Notes under the pieces: generated by a model
Seen by the model: the letters and a program-made list of their open reading frames with translations, nothing else
Told to the model about the DNA's origin: nothing
Databases searched by the model: none
Made by a program: the position numbers and the translations under genes
In this document: one piece after another, positions 1 through 11,393 of the stretch
Numbering within the stretch: position 1 is the stretch's first letter
How the letters are laid out: every line of letters starts with the position of its first letter
Assembly (NCBI GenBank): GCA_027600665.1
Contig: JADGJL010000031.1
Span: forward strand, 1-64,000
Length of the DNA stretch: 64,000 bases
Reading direction: 5' to 3'
Origin: Irineochytrium annulatum
Taxonomy: Eukaryota > Chytridiomycota > Chytridiomycetes > Chytridiales > Chytridiaceae

Positions 1-440
1 GGTAAATTGAGGAGTCTGAAAAATGTGGATGAGTAGGGTGGTTGTGATTGTTGTGACAGCCGATGATACATAGCATTGTAATTTTTTTGTTCACGCGTCG
101 TTCTCTTTTTTTGGTTCTGTTATTTTACGTAATGATAGTACGTTTCTTCACTACGCTTTCTTACCCACAGGCAAAACTGGTCTATAATAGATTCTGCTTA
201 CTCGCGATTTATGGGGAAGAACCGAAATGACGATGAAGGGTAGGTTGAAAGCGGAATGTGAATGTGAATGGATGGATGTATTCAAGGCCCTGGCAGCACC
301 GCATCTTCTTCACGCCCCTTCATGCTATATTACGGGACGATGACTACAGAATTGATGCTAAGTACGATCGAATGAAAGGGAAGAAAAGTCTTTGTAGCAG
401 CCCCTGAGTAGAAACTTTTGCGTCGCATCCTACCCCCACT
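1..440. other. Intergenic, downstream of the GGT gene
   Basis: This stretch lies beyond the stop of the minus-strand gamma-glutamyltransferase. It is AT-rich at first and holds only short open frames that overlap the end of that gene. I see no convincing coding sequence, RNA gene or repeat here. Confidence 0.5.
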
Positions 441-2348
441 CTAATATCCGACCGCCATGCCATCGGCCCGCGGATCGCTCCCACCGGCCAAAACCCTCCC
501 CGTCGGGCTGTCCGCGACCTCATTGACGCGAATAATCTGTCCTCTTCCAAAGACCTCCCGGTCAAAGTTGCTCACGACGCGGACGCGGTGGCCCATGGCC
601 ACAAGGCCCTCGACGACCTCCTGGTTGATGCCCTCCTCCAGATCTACGATGCCGTCGATAGCGGCAATGCAGAAGCGTGGGAGGTCCAGGGCGCGCTGAG
701 GGTCCGCATTGAAGTGCTCCATATTCAAAAGGACTTGCACATGGCCTGTTATCACAAATCGCGATTAGATGTCCTAACACTTAATTACCGTACCTTGCGG
801 TTGCATGAACGCTCCCATCACGCCGAAACAGAGGTGAAGCTTCGAGTCCCGCGTTGCCATCGCCGGAATGATTGTGTGATAAGGGCGCTTCCCCGGTGCG
901 ATGCAGTTAGGATGGCCCTCCTTCAATATAAAGTTGCAGCCTACCACTACAGTCAGGTCCATGTTTTTATAGCCAAGGTATGCCTACCTCGATTTTGCAG
1001 CGTGAAGCCGCACCCTTTCGGGATCTTCCCCGTTCCAAATCCTTGGTAGTTCGAGTTCTACGTTGACGTGCGCTAATGAGCGACCAGCTCTCGACCGACA
1101 AGACTCACAATAAAGCTACACGCGTTTCCCTCTGCATCGACAACAGAGAAGTAAACCGTATCGCAAGAGTGAGCCGGCGATCCCGCCACGACATCGACCG
1201 CCGCCCTCGTCGGATCAAACACCTTCGCCCGCTCCGCCAAATAACCCCTATCCAACAAGCCCCTCGTCGGCACCTCCACCTTCTCCGGATCCGCGACAAA
1301 TTGCCTCCCATCCGCAAAAGCTATCCTCATGGCCTCAATCAACACGTGCAGGTACTCCACCGAATTATGTCCCATCTCCCCCAGCGGTTTCACGAGCCCC
1401 TGTTCCTGCATGGCATCCAGCAAACCCAAGGCCACGAGCGCCACGATGCCCTGCCCGTTGGGCGGGCACTCATAGACGCGCGTGCCGTTGTATGTGAGCG
1501 AGATGGGCGTCACGGGCGTGGAGGCGTGGGACGCGAGGTCTTCGAGTGTCAGGAAGCCGCCTTGGGATGCGACGAGCTCGACGATGGATTGGGCTACGCG
1601 CCCTTTGTAGAAGCCGGCGAGGCCATCGGCGGCGAGGGCGCGGAAGGTGGAGGCAAGAGTAGGGATCTTCATGATCTCGCCGCAGCGGGGTGCGCGGTTG
1701 TCCTTTAGCATCTCGGCGCCGTTAGGGGACGCGGTACGGAGTTGGGTCTCGGAGCGTGCCCACTGTAACAACTCCGATTATCGGGAAGGTGTGTAAGGGG
1801 CAAAAAGTGGCAGATACTGACGTCGTACGCGGTCAGCGGCGCAACGGGGAACCCTTCCTCAGCCAGCTCGATCGCCGGGTGGAGGATCTGAGCAAGCGAC
1901 ATCTTGCCCGATCCAAACATCTTGACCGTGTCGACCCATCCCGACGCAGCGCCGGGCACGGTGACGCTGTGGATGCTCCCCGGCGGGATGGCCTCTCCAT
2001 GGATGCCCTGATCACGAAGCACCTGCAGATTCAGGCCCGCGGGAGCCCGACCCGAGGCGTTCTGTGCATGCTCCGTCAGTGTCGCTCGATGTAAGCCCGA
2101 GTGTCACACACCAGGCCCTTGACCTCCTTCGTTTTGGCGTTGTAGAAGAGGCAGAATGCATCGCCGCCAATCCCGGTCTTGCTCGGCTCTGTGACGTTCA
2201 GGGCAGCCGCGACGGCGACGGCCGCGTCGGCGGCGTTTCCGCCTTGCTTGAGGATATTCAGCCCGATGCCCGATGCCAGCGGCTCGCTGGAGGCGACCAT
2301 GCCATGGGTCGAGTACACGCAGGACCGTCGGGAGTCAAAGGGGAGCAT
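441..2348 (-). CDS. Gamma-glutamyltransferase family protein (six exons)
   Basis: Member of the gamma-glutamyltranspeptidase Ntn-hydrolase family, which cleaves or transfers gamma-glutamyl groups from glutathione-like substrates. The spliced protein is about 550 residues. Visible family motifs are [10 protein letters not shown] and SGRAP near the N-terminus, RAPRCGEIM in the middle, DTVYFSVVD at the small-subunit start (the Thr after Asp is the expected self-cleavage nucleophile), then [17 protein letters not shown] and GSDPRADG at the C-terminus. Introns by frame and GT..AG: 2062-2111, 1763-1821, 1058-1108, 941-987 and 746-793, all 47-59 nt. Joining them restores conserved blocks exactly, for example [12 protein letters not shown]. 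No clear signal peptide follows the start at 2348, so it resembles the soluble YwrD-like branch more than secreted GGTs. Substrate specificity cannot be read from the sequence. Confidence 0.9.
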
Positions 2349-2810
2349 GATGATATGTCTTACCGGATCAAGCCACCTGCATGTTACGGTGTGCTTTCAA
2401 CCGGAGATATTTCCTCTGCTAACTATGCTAACAGCTTTTATAGCGTGGTTGATGGAAGAATAGATGGACTAGAAGGATGTTCGAGTGAGTAAATGGAAAT
2501 GAGCAAGACGCCAGAAAGAAACAAAAGTTTGGTACTCGTTGAAACTTCAGCTAAGAACACATCAGAAATTCCGTATCAATTTAAGATATTCCTTGTGCTG
2601 GCGTCTTCTGAGCAAGCTACGTCCTCTTCGTTCGAAAATTTTCCGATGGAAGATCGCGATAGTGGAATTCGAGCCTAAAGGCAATAAATAATGACACCAG
2701 CGATTCAGCGGCAGTTGCGTGCAGCAATCCAGATACCTTCAGAAAGCGTAACAGCCTTTTGCCTAGTGTACAGGAAAAGAGCACCGCAACTGCCTCATCA
2801 CGCGCGCGGT
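2349..2810. other. Intergenic between GGT and METTL6
   Basis: Upstream of the GGT start and downstream of the METTL6 stop, both on the minus strand, so it should hold the GGT promoter and the METTL6 terminator. Short open frames occur but none resembles a protein family. Confidence 0.4.
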
Positions 2811-3633
2811 TCACACAAGTTTGTATTTTCCTTGCAAATATCGTCGTCCCATCACCAGCTCCTTCTTCCGATTCTCGACTTCTTTGTTAACGTAACCATT
2901 CTCCACAACCTCGAAGCCCGCCCCTTCAAAGAGAGATTTCGAATACGGAACGGAAAAAAACAGAGTAAATGTCCCATCCTGCCGGGTATAGAAGTGCTCA
3001 GAAATCATCTTTCCCGGTTTGAAACGCAGCTCCGCTTGATCAGCAATAGCATAATCCCTGAAAAGCAGGCAGCCGCCAGGTCTCATAACCCGCCGAACAT
3101 TCTCAACGACATAGGACATCTTCTCCGGAGGAATAGCAGATAGAACAAAGAGCGCGATCACAACGTCGATAGACCCCTCCGGGATATTGTCGACCAAGGA
3201 GTTCTCCTCCGTAAGGTCCGCGACAAACGCTTTGCATTTCGATGGGTTATAAAGCGGGTTATCCCTGACAAATTTAACCGCCCGTTCACTGAAATCGCAG
3301 GCTAACCAAATCAGTTCGCCAAAACGCCGAGTATCCCACGAACTCATTACCATAAACAAAGAAATCCTGCCCTTCGTCCTTCTCGATGAGCGGCCATATC
3401 GCGTTGCCGACCCCGCAACCGAGTTCCAGCAATTTCTTCCCATGCAAGTGATCTAGCTCTTGAAATTCCCGAGTCGTCCAGTGTCGATCCTTGAAGAAAT
3501 TCGTGGTATTCCTTTTGTAAAATAGGTCCCAATTCCTTCGGGCGTCCTGCTTCAGCTTGCTTGCGGCCCATTCCGACACTGGCTTGGCGGCCTGAGCGGC
3601 GTAGATTTCCGCAATCTCTTCAGTGGTAGCCAT
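2811..3633 (-). CDS. tRNA (cytosine-3-)-methyltransferase, METTL6-like
   Basis: SAM-dependent methyltransferase of the METTL2/6/8 (yeast Trm140) family, which forms 3-methylcytidine at position 32 of tRNAs. About 257 residues. The N-terminal signature NWDLFYKRN.TNFFKDRHW is shared with METTL6, which acts on serine tRNAs. The SAM-binding LELGCGVGN follows near residue 75, then YACDFSERAV, CKAFVADLT, VIALFVLSAIPPEKM and RPGG.LLFRDYA. One 49-nt intron (3302-3350) joins FVY to ACDFSE. It is divergent from MED20, with starts 48 bp apart. The METTL6 assignment rests on overall resemblance; METTL2/8 are less similar at the N-terminus. Confidence 0.88.
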
Positions 3634-3681
3634 AGCACAGATAGTGTAACAGCAGTGGCTTGAAATCGTGACTGCTTGTCC

Positions 3682-4374
3682 ATGGTCTCACGCCTCATTT
3701 ACGTGCGAGATGTGAATGTGGACGCAGTCTCCCATCTCCGGGACCGTCTGACGCGAGTCTTGCGGGCACGCGTGGAAGGACCTTGGACTGTCACATCAAA
3801 GCTGTATCTCGACTCTACGCGAGTACGTACGCTACAACTCCTTACCATCGTCCCTGGGCCGCTGGTGTCATACTCGCTCATCCTGCAAGGGGAAGGCGGT
3901 GTCTTGGTCCAGGTGGATCGCAGTATCGAAGTGGTGATGGGGAAGCTTCGTACTGTTTGGGCGTCGCGGCAGACCGCCAAGATTGAGGTGATTTTGCTTT
4001 GCCGTCGTTATCTAATTACGTAAGGGTTTTGTTTTTTCTCTCCCCGACTGCAGGGTGTGCATGGGAACCGTGACAGTTGGAGCTGCCGGACGTGGCCTCA
4101 TTCTGCAGGTAGATCGCGCGACGAAGTTAACAAGTTTATTGACGACTTGCAGCTTGAGCTAAGAGCAACTTCTGAGCTGGAACATGCAAGCGCAGAACGG
4201 GTCAAAATGATGCTGAGGAACATTTTGGCGGGTGTTCCTGTATTCGAAGACTTGGATGTAGGCGACATCCCTGAGCCATTTCCGCACGCTTCGGTCAAAA
4301 CTCCACGTCAGGGCGCTGACGACAGCACTCAATCTGCACTTCAACTTTTACGGATTCTGAGCGGGTTGCGGTGA
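3682..4374 (+). CDS. MED20: Mediator subunit 20 (MED20)
   Basis: Subunit of the Mediator head module, which links activators to RNA polymerase II in the nucleus. About 204 residues. It is recognised by the fold pattern of MED20: a first strand MVSRLIYVRDV, a central block VDRSIEVVMGKLRTVW...AKIE, and the late block GTVTVGAAGRGLILQ. Two very short introns fit: 4020-4053 (34 nt, pyrimidine-rich with CTGCAG end) and 4109-4152 (44 nt). The alternative of a single 66-nt intron starting at 3988 gives a reading frame that lacks the conserved GTVTVG block, so I rejected it. The protein family is divergent in sequence, so the call is good but not certain. Confidence 0.75.
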
Positions 4375-4924
4375 CGCAGTGTTAGGCTCGATCCGACGCT
4401 TCGAGTATGAGACGTATGCGCCGCCCAACAGGGCAATCACCGCAGTACCCTGGGCCACTGTGCTCTGAATTTAATAACAGAGCAAAACTTTAATATCTCA
4501 CCAACTCGAAGCCTCTGAGCTCTCTGAAAGGCCAATCCATCCGAAGCATACCTTCAATTCCCTTTTTAAAGTTTTAAACGAAGAAAACACTTACATTGCA
4601 TTGAACATTCGATACATAGCGAACACAGCTTAATATCGATGAGTAAAACAGAACAAAACAAAAGCCAAGTGCGTCTAACCCATGCCTACGCCAGGGAGTA
4701 CAAAGGGGTTCTCATAGCTAAAATAAAAGTCAGCTAGTGGCGGAATTGCACATGCTCACGTTTTCCTGACAGAAGTCATTTTAAGCTTTCAACTGCATAA
4801 CAAACCTCTTAAAGGAAGTAAACTTCACGCAAAAACGAACGCACTTACCTTCAGCTTATCCCAGAACTTCTCGTCTGCCATCGAGATCCTATTCTCGGTC
4901 ATCGTAAGTGACTTTGACGAACAA
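4375..4924. other. Intergenic between MED20 and the SNARE gene
   Basis: AT-leaning stretch between two plus-strand genes. It holds the MED20 3' end and the promoter of the SNARE gene. No coding sequence or repeat is recognised. Confidence 0.4.
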
Positions 4925-5778
4925 ATGGCTGGTGCAAGCTGGCAAGCATCTGTGGGAGCCTTGAAGGCTGTTGGCGATGACACGCTGACGGCCATAATGG
5001 AGCGGAAGCAAGCGATGCGGGCCGGCGTTTCGACGGATTCATACACGAAGACGATAGAGGAAAACCTGGCAAAGCTCAGAAGTGGCATCTCCACGTTGGA
5101 GGAGAGCCTCGACAAGGCCGAGCACGAGCATGCGGATTTGGACGCCCAGCGGAAGTGGGAGTTGGCTATCTTGGACCTCAGCAAGCAGCACGATCGCCTG
5201 GAGTTCATGTCTCGCTCAGATGATGAGATGACACCGTAAGAAATACAGTGAGTGGCCGCTTCTAAGCCTTTCGCAGGCGAGCCCAGCTGCTGCAGAAGCC
5301 GACAACGAGTAAGCACCGGGAATCTGCCGGGAAGGCGGCCAAGAATGCTCTAGCGCCACAAGAGCTTGTGACTGAAGCTCTTAACGGCGGCGAGTTGGTA
5401 CAACTGCAACAGCGCATCATGGACGGTTGGTGACTGAACTCGGGCTTGATTTTGAGTGCGTTCTTAGACCAGGACACGCATCTCGACATATTGAGCGAGT
5501 CTATCCAACGGCAGAAAAATCTCGGCTTGTTGATTAGCGACGAGCTGGATTTGCATGTCGACCTCTTGGAACAGACAGAAGCCGCCGTTGACGCCACGCA
5601 AGCGAGATTAGGATCAGCATCTAGCAGATTAAATACCGTTCATACCCAATCCAAGTCCAGTAATCAAGGTATCTTATTGTTCGCGTTCCATTATGCTAAG
5701 TTATGTACAGGGACAATGATAATTATCATTCTTGTTATTATTTTGTTAATCGTGGTTGCTTTTGCCAAATCATGGTAA
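4925..5778 (+). CDS. Qc-SNARE, syntaxin-8/Syn8-like
   Basis: Membrane-fusion SNARE of the endosomal/vacuolar Qc class. About 242 residues in four exons (introns 5236-5276, 5426-5467 and 5669-5710, each 41-42 nt). The N-terminal half is helical with heptads, as in an Habc-like domain. The SNARE motif runs from QDTHLDILSESIQRQKNLG through ISDELDLHVDLLEQTE to TQARLGSASSRL, with Gln at the expected zero layer. A single C-terminal anchor, IIIILVIILLIVVAF, ends four residues before the stop. Tail anchoring and motif order fit syntaxin-8 (yeast Syn8, fission yeast Fsv1). Tlg1/syntaxin-6 is the main alternative. Confidence 0.82.
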
Positions 5779-5988
5779 TTTGTGGACCTCTAGTCAAGTT
5801 CTGTTGTACATATATGCATTCTCTCAGAAGTGTCAATACCTCATGGTCTCTTATAATTGATTGTTCAATTTGCTAACGCGGTTCCTGCGTTGTGCATCCA
5901 CTCACACAACAAACAAGTAAGGAAATGTAAAATGCCACAGCCGCGATGTTCCACAGTTCACCTATTTAAGTAACGGCGTCCTTTAATA

Positions 5989-6484
5989 CTAAATTTCCTG
6001 GCCGACATCCCAGCCAAAGGCCTCCTCAACCCCAGAAACGATCTCGTCAAACGTCGCCTTCGAGGCCGCATGATCATCCACCTTCTTAAGCCCCAGCGCC
6101 AACAGCAGCGCCCGGCTCTCATGAGGCCGGTGATGCACAAGCATGCTCATTATATGTGTCGCATACACGCATGCAAGGGGATCGTCCCTCTCCCCCAAAA
6201 CGGTCTTCACCGTCGTCGACCGCTCCAGGCCCACCGGCGCGGACTCCAAGGAGTCAACGTTGACCATGACCTGTCACTGTCAGCGGCGACATGCCATGCC
6301 AACCCATCCGTACCATTTGCCCGATCTTGTCCAGTTGCGTGACGATTACTAGCACTTTGTCGCAATACTCCGTCACCACCTGTCCGGTCCAAGGTAAGAT
6401 CGCGTTCAGGGCAATGAGTAGACTTACAATGTCCGTTGGTAAGCCCTGGACCTCTCTCTGCGCTGTACGTGAGTGGGTGACCAT
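5989..6484 (-). CDS. Proteasome assembly chaperone 3 (PSMG3-like)
   Basis: Likely subunit of the PAC3-PAC4 chaperone dimer that templates assembly of the 20S proteasome alpha ring. About 134 residues, close to the 122 of human PSMG3. Three exons (introns 6271-6313 and 6380-6427). Matching blocks are VQGLPTDI, DKVLVIVTQLDKIGQM, KTVLGERDDPLACVYA and ESRALLLALGLK. The start at 6484 gives the same spacing to the first conserved block as in the human protein. It is divergent from ERG28 with 67 bp between starts. Confidence 0.8.
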
Positions 6485-6551
6485 CTGAGTTTGACGACGA
6501 TATTACTATCTCCCAGACCCATTTTCCACACCTCACCTTGGCATCCGCCTG

Positions 6552-7142
6552 ATGCTGCCTGCAGGGAATTTCTCCAAGTTCTTGCTGTTCATCGGCACGC
6601 TGGCGATCTACAATGGGTTCAGAGTTTTTTGCGTTATGCATGAATGACCTTTGCAGGGCTCAGTGCTTTATTCCGCGGTTTCGGCTGACTCCGAAGATCT
6701 ACGCACGGAAGCCAACAGAGGGTTCGTGCTCGGCAAGGCCAATATCTGTTGACATTCTTGTAGTGACGGGCTTGGCATCTCGGATGATGGGCACGTGGAC
6801 CGTCACTTCAGGCATCGTTCGGATTGCGACCGCTTACAACATGAGCAACCCCGCGTAGGGCTCTCCCTTTTGTTGTTGCCACCGGCTAGTTCCCCGGCTA
6901 ATGCCGCTTGGATTATGAAGGCTTTACCAGGTGTGCATGTGGACTTTCGTGCTCGCGGCGGCTAGTTTCGGTTCGGAGGTGTTCGTCTTCAAGACGGCTC
7001 CGATTTCGTCCCCCGGCGTTTTCCCAGTTTTCTTCATATCAAGTGCGTGTTGCAATGATTGCGTCGTCTTAAAGCTTCCGTTGACCTCGTTTCTTCAGTC
7101 TTTTCCTTCGTGTGGATGGCAACGCATTACGGACATTACTGA
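6552..7142 (+). CDS. ERG28: ERG28, sterol C-4 demethylation scaffold
   Basis: Endoplasmic-reticulum membrane protein that tethers the C-4 demethylation enzymes (Erg25, Erg26, Erg27) in ergosterol synthesis. About 128 residues, the usual size. Five exons (introns 6624-6663, 6722-6763, 6855-6920 and 7043-7098). Conserved blocks: FLLFIGTLAIYNGFR (first membrane segment), IYARKPTE, ASRMMGTWTVTSGIVR, ALYQVCMWTFVLA, FGSEVFVFKT and FSFVWM near the C-terminus. Spacing between blocks matches both the yeast and human proteins after splicing. No single open frame longer than about 100 codons covers it, so it is easy to miss. Confidence 0.88.
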
Positions 7143-7546
7143 GTCGTCCATAACGAATAAATTTGCTGCGTGCGAAAGAAAGAGAAGCTTTACCTTGTCA
7201 AGTTCTGCCCGCTTTTTTTTTGGAGACTGAATTGGAGTAGGGAGACGAAGATCACAAAGTGATCAACTTCTGTGCCACAGCGTTAACGCTTGGAGTGCAA
7301 ATAAGTGAAACTTCCAGCTGCACGATTTGGCGGGATTGGTGGCATGTACGCTTAAGCAGGAATTAACGCGGCAAGATATTCCATTGTCTATATGATTGTT
7401 ACGCGAGGGATGGCCGACAGAGGCCGTAGTCTAACAACAAACAATGGGGTGCAGTTGCAAGGACGAAAGCGGGACAGCTCGGTATCAACAAACGATGAGT
7501 GCGCGGCATGGGCGGACCGTTGCTGACTCAGCGCCTTTCCCTTACG
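7143..7546. other. Intergenic between convergent ERG28 and CCDC43
   Basis: Tail-to-tail spacer expected to hold both polyadenylation regions. Nothing else recognised. Confidence 0.4.
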
Positions 7547-8449
7547 TTACATGCGTCGCTTCTCCTGCTTCTGGACTCGGCGCTTTTCCTTCTCTTTGTC
7601 CTCTAACTGCTTCTTCAGGGCCGCTTGGTCTCGCAATACCCTTTGTTGATGGTCACTATACGAGGAAGTTAGAATAAACAGGGCTCATCAGCCGTACTTC
7701 TGCATCTTCGCTCGCCGGGTCTGCTCTGCATCCTTTACTTTCTGAGCATTGTCGTTTTTCATAAGGCCATCTATATCCTTCATAAGCACAAAAAGAAACC
7801 ATTTGCCTGAATCTTACGGTCGACTTTTTCCTCCTCCTTTCCCTTGTAAAGCACCTCGGCCTCCCCGTTTTCGTTCTCCACGATCTCATCTACGTCGAAG
7901 CCGTACGTTGCCAGCAACCGATCCCGCTTTCGCTGCTCTTCCTTCGATCGTATGACCTTCTCCTTGTTGCCCGTGGTCGCCACCGTTTCAGCCAAAGCCT
8001 GCGATTCCTTCTCCTTGGCTTTCTCAAGCAGTTGTTCCTGAACCTGACGGGCCTCCTCCTCCCTCTTCCGCAACACCTCGTCGTAATGCCGCAAGATGTC
8101 GTCCACCACCGGCTCCACGGTTTTGTCCTATACTTTGCTCAATACACGTGGGGCCTGGTTACAGCCTTATTACCGTAGCATCTTGAAGGAATTCCTGTCC
8201 AACAATCAGAGACCTTATCTTCAGCGTCTAAAGCGTACAAGTATGATTTCCTTTTTTTCCTTCGTCGGAATGTCGCTTTCGCTAAGTTGTGCAATGTACT
8301 CTAATGAAGGAAAGAAAACGGGGAAGTCACAACGAACGTAAATTGTGAAGCAGTCAGGACGTCTGCCAACCTGAGTAAGTCTCATCCACAATGCCGAGGC
8401 TTTCCAAAGCAGCTTCCAGGAACTTCATGTTTCCCGGCGGCTCCCCCAT
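7547..8449 (-). CDS. CCDC43-like coiled-coil protein with a 21-nt microexon
   Basis: Ortholog-like to animal CCDC43, a small coiled-coil protein of poorly known function. About 217 residues. The N-terminus carries FLEAALESLGIVDETY, then EYIAQLSES, EIILEFLQDAT and EPVVDDILRHYDEVL, matching the CCDC43 N-terminal helical domain. The middle and end are highly charged helix (KEEQRKRDRLLATYG, then ALKKQLEDKEKEKRR). Six exons: introns 8301-8370, 8195-8238, 8128-8173, 7771-7817 and 7656-7697. Exon 3 (8174-8194) is only 21 nt and encodes EFLQDAT. The frame stays open across all joins. Confidence 0.75.
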
Positions 8450-8768
8450 TTGAGGGTGATGAGGAGAACCGAGCAGCAGGACGAAACACTCCCTTCAAGC
8501 CGCCACCAACCCCGCACTGTGGAAGCGCTTTACTTGATCTTGTTGAAGCGACGCGGTGATACGCGTCCAGCCGTTTACTTGGAACATCATGTTAGCACAC
8601 GCGGCCATGGCGGCATGTCATTTGGCGGGGGCGACCCGCACGATTTCCCACTTGGCGAGAATAGGACATCGTGTTGGACCCAGTCCTCGCGCCTTTTATC
8701 TTTCACTCTTCCAGTCATGTATTCTACTTTGCATCCTCATCTTCTCCTGAGATCTACTCCGCGTCTGC
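8450..8768. other. Intergenic between the F-box/WD40 gene end and CCDC43 start
   Basis: Both flanking genes are on the minus strand, so this holds the CCDC43 promoter and the F-box gene 3' end. No gene seen. Confidence 0.4.
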
Positions 8769-11252
8769 CTATTGCTCCAAAAGCGACAGTTCCAAAATAT
8801 ACTGCATTTCCTCCTCTTCATCCCGCGCCGTCGCCAGCGGCGCCAAAACGACGCCCGACGGTCCTAAGCGCGGCGCAATGTGCGTAGCCATCGGTCCCAG
8901 CCGCGGCGACCGCAGCAGCACGGGCCCTTCCGATGAACTGCCACCTTGCCTAGCCGACGACTTAGGGACAAATCTCCGCCGCCCGGACACATCCCTTGCC
9001 CCTCTGTCTTCGCCGCCGCAAAACTCCTCGTCGTCACTCCACTCTGTTCTCATCATATCGCCAAAGCCTATCGAATGGAAAGAACCACCGCCTCCGTGCC
9101 CTTCATCCAGATCGTTCCAATCGTCCTCAAACCACCGTCGTTCGATCTTGGCGCCGTCGCGTGCAGAGGGTGACGAAGACTCGAACGACGCGACCGAGGG
9201 GCGGAGAGACTCGTTGCTAGCTGCAGGCGATGTGCCGGGTCGCCCGTTCTCCTGCCCCAATCGTATAACTTCCCCTTCCCGACGACACTCCTCTTCCATA
9301 GACATCATCAACGCATAGCTGATCATCTCCTCCTCCGACAACCCCAACCCATTGGACGCGGTCCCATTGATTCTCTCGTAATCTCTCCGCCGTCGCATCT
9401 CCTCCTTCCTCTCCGCATTGATCTCATGCTGCGCCGCCCGCATCTCCGATCGCGCATCCATGTTCAACTGCGTCTTCAACGGTATCACCCTCCCGCTCCG
9501 GGTCGTCGGAACGCCACCGTTGGCGCCATTTTGTCGTGCACCGCCCGCCGAGAACCTCGACCTCGCCGTCCGCTTCCGATTCCGCGTCGGGCCTCGCCCC
9601 GGATCTCCCGAATTCGGCTCAAAATCCCAACTGCGTATCTGACTACCCGCGCTCGCGACCAGTCGCCATTCCCCGCCCCACGCGCACTTGATGCGCCGCG
9701 AGTCACCAGCGACTGCACCACCGAGCTCGGCCCCGCGGCGGATGTTCAGCGACCGTATCTGAGCGCCCGTGGTGAGATCAAAAACTTTCAGCGAGCCCGT
9801 CGCTGACCCCGTAATGAGTTTAAAGGGGTCGAATGAAAGATGGCAGATCGTGTCGGAGTGGGCTTGCACGACTTTAAGGGGCGTTGCAAGCACCGATTCC
9901 GAGGAGCCCGTCAACACTGAGTCCTGCAGCTCCCACACGTACACCACGCCGGTGGAGTCCCCGACGGCCAGCAGAGACGTTTTCCGATCTGACGGGCCCA
10001 TATAGGTACGGTCCCACGAGAGTGCTGTTACCTTTGCCGAAGAGGTAGTTTGAGTCCTCAGCGTCATTCTGACGGCGCCAGTCATCGCGTTGAATATGCA
10101 GATGTTTTGCACGGGCAGTTCCGGTGCGACGACGCCAATAGAGATCGCTGAGTCATAAGCTACTATCGAGCCTGGTCCTTGGGCCGGCTCGAAGGCCTTA
10201 ACTTGCCGTGAGGGTACCAATTCGACCGCGCTGACCTCAATCGGCTGAGATACGACAGAGGAGAGGACGACATCCCAAACGTAGATCATCCCGGATTTGC
10301 TGACGGCGACCAAACAGTGACGGACATCGATAGCGACAGCGGAGATGGGAGATGATGATCCTGGCAAGGAATTGAGTACATACGAGAAAAAGCGTTCTCC
10401 GTACCTGTTGCGCAGACTACAGCGCACCGAAGCGAGTTAGTATCCCACGCCCGCACTTGGCCGTCAGCTCCACCAGAGACCACCACCGCCGGTTGATTTG
10501 GTATCCACGCCAAGCAAGTAACCGGACCGTTGTGGAAGCCCAAAAATGATTTCAGGGTGTAGTTTCCCAACCTTGTGTAAAAATTTGTCACAAGGGAGAC
10601 GGTCCCCGTTTGATGCCCAACAAGAACGCGCGATCTGAACCACTTGCGTTAAATTTCCATGGCTCGTGTAATGCTCAGACCTATCAATTAACATGCAGGC
10701 GACCTCCATCGGAGCGCGATCATTATTGAAGTACAAAGTATCCCTCTCCACCTTGCCCGTTATCGGATTACACAGCGTCACCGCGCCTCGGTCCAACGAT
10801 CCAACTAGCACACGAGGCGCCTCCTCGTCTACGTCCACGAAGACCACATCGATGGCTCCGATCCGCGGATCAAACTGCACGATGCGCTTCCCGGACGTTC
10901 GACCCCATTCCCTTAGCAACCTGACGCGCCGAAGATACTCCAACCTCCAGCTGCTGCGCGCTATTCGTCTTGTCCTTGTCTCAGTTTGACGCGTGAGTAA
11001 TATCGTTTCCGCACCTTATCGGTAGCGTCTTCATGTAGTTCTGGAGCGCCGAACGCCAGCAGGTGTCGTCGGTGATGATATCCTTCCATCGCCGACAGAC
11101 GCCGCCCATCAAACGCTACCAAAGGTCAGGCACCATTCACAAGCTGACCCACGTACGAGCTCGTAGGGGTCCACGTGCGACAGGCATTGGATGAAGACCT
11201 CAGGCGGGAGCGAGGAAATGTGCTTCGGGCGGGATCCAGCATCCTGGGACAT
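8769..11252 (-). CDS. F-box/WD40-repeat protein with C-terminal UIMs
   Basis: Probable substrate receptor of an SCF ubiquitin ligase. The N-terminus is an F-box (ISSLPPEVFIQCLSHVDPYE, then GVCRRWKDIITDDTCW) followed by SWRLEYLRRVRLLR, a common F-box/WD linker. WD40-type strands follow (VLVGHQTGTVSLV, FLGFHNGPVTCLAWI, DGQVRAWD, MIYVWDV, GVVYVWEL and GSLKVFDL). After an Arg-rich low-complexity stretch the C-terminus has two ubiquitin-interacting-motif-like helices: SEEEMISYALMMSMEEE and DEEEEMQYILELSLLEQ, the latter being the very end. Introns by frame: 11116-11156, one near 10950-11010 whose acceptor I could not fix, 10635-10692 and 10361-10404. The last exon (8769-10360) is unusually long. 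No specific ortholog name is claimed. Confidence 0.75.
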
Positions 11253-11393
11253 TTCGTGGACAGAATGAGGCCACAACAGTAATCGCTTGTTCGTAGAAGA
11301 TTCGTCTTTTTCTTAGTGGCGTCAAGGCGCTTTGTCACACGTTGAGCTCCAAATCATTAATCTCTCAAAGCGAGGGGTGATCTGTCATCCAAG

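Noticed and set aside
4057..4150. Single-intron model for the end of MED20
   Set aside because: It replaces the conserved GTVTVGAAGRG block by an unrelated sequence.
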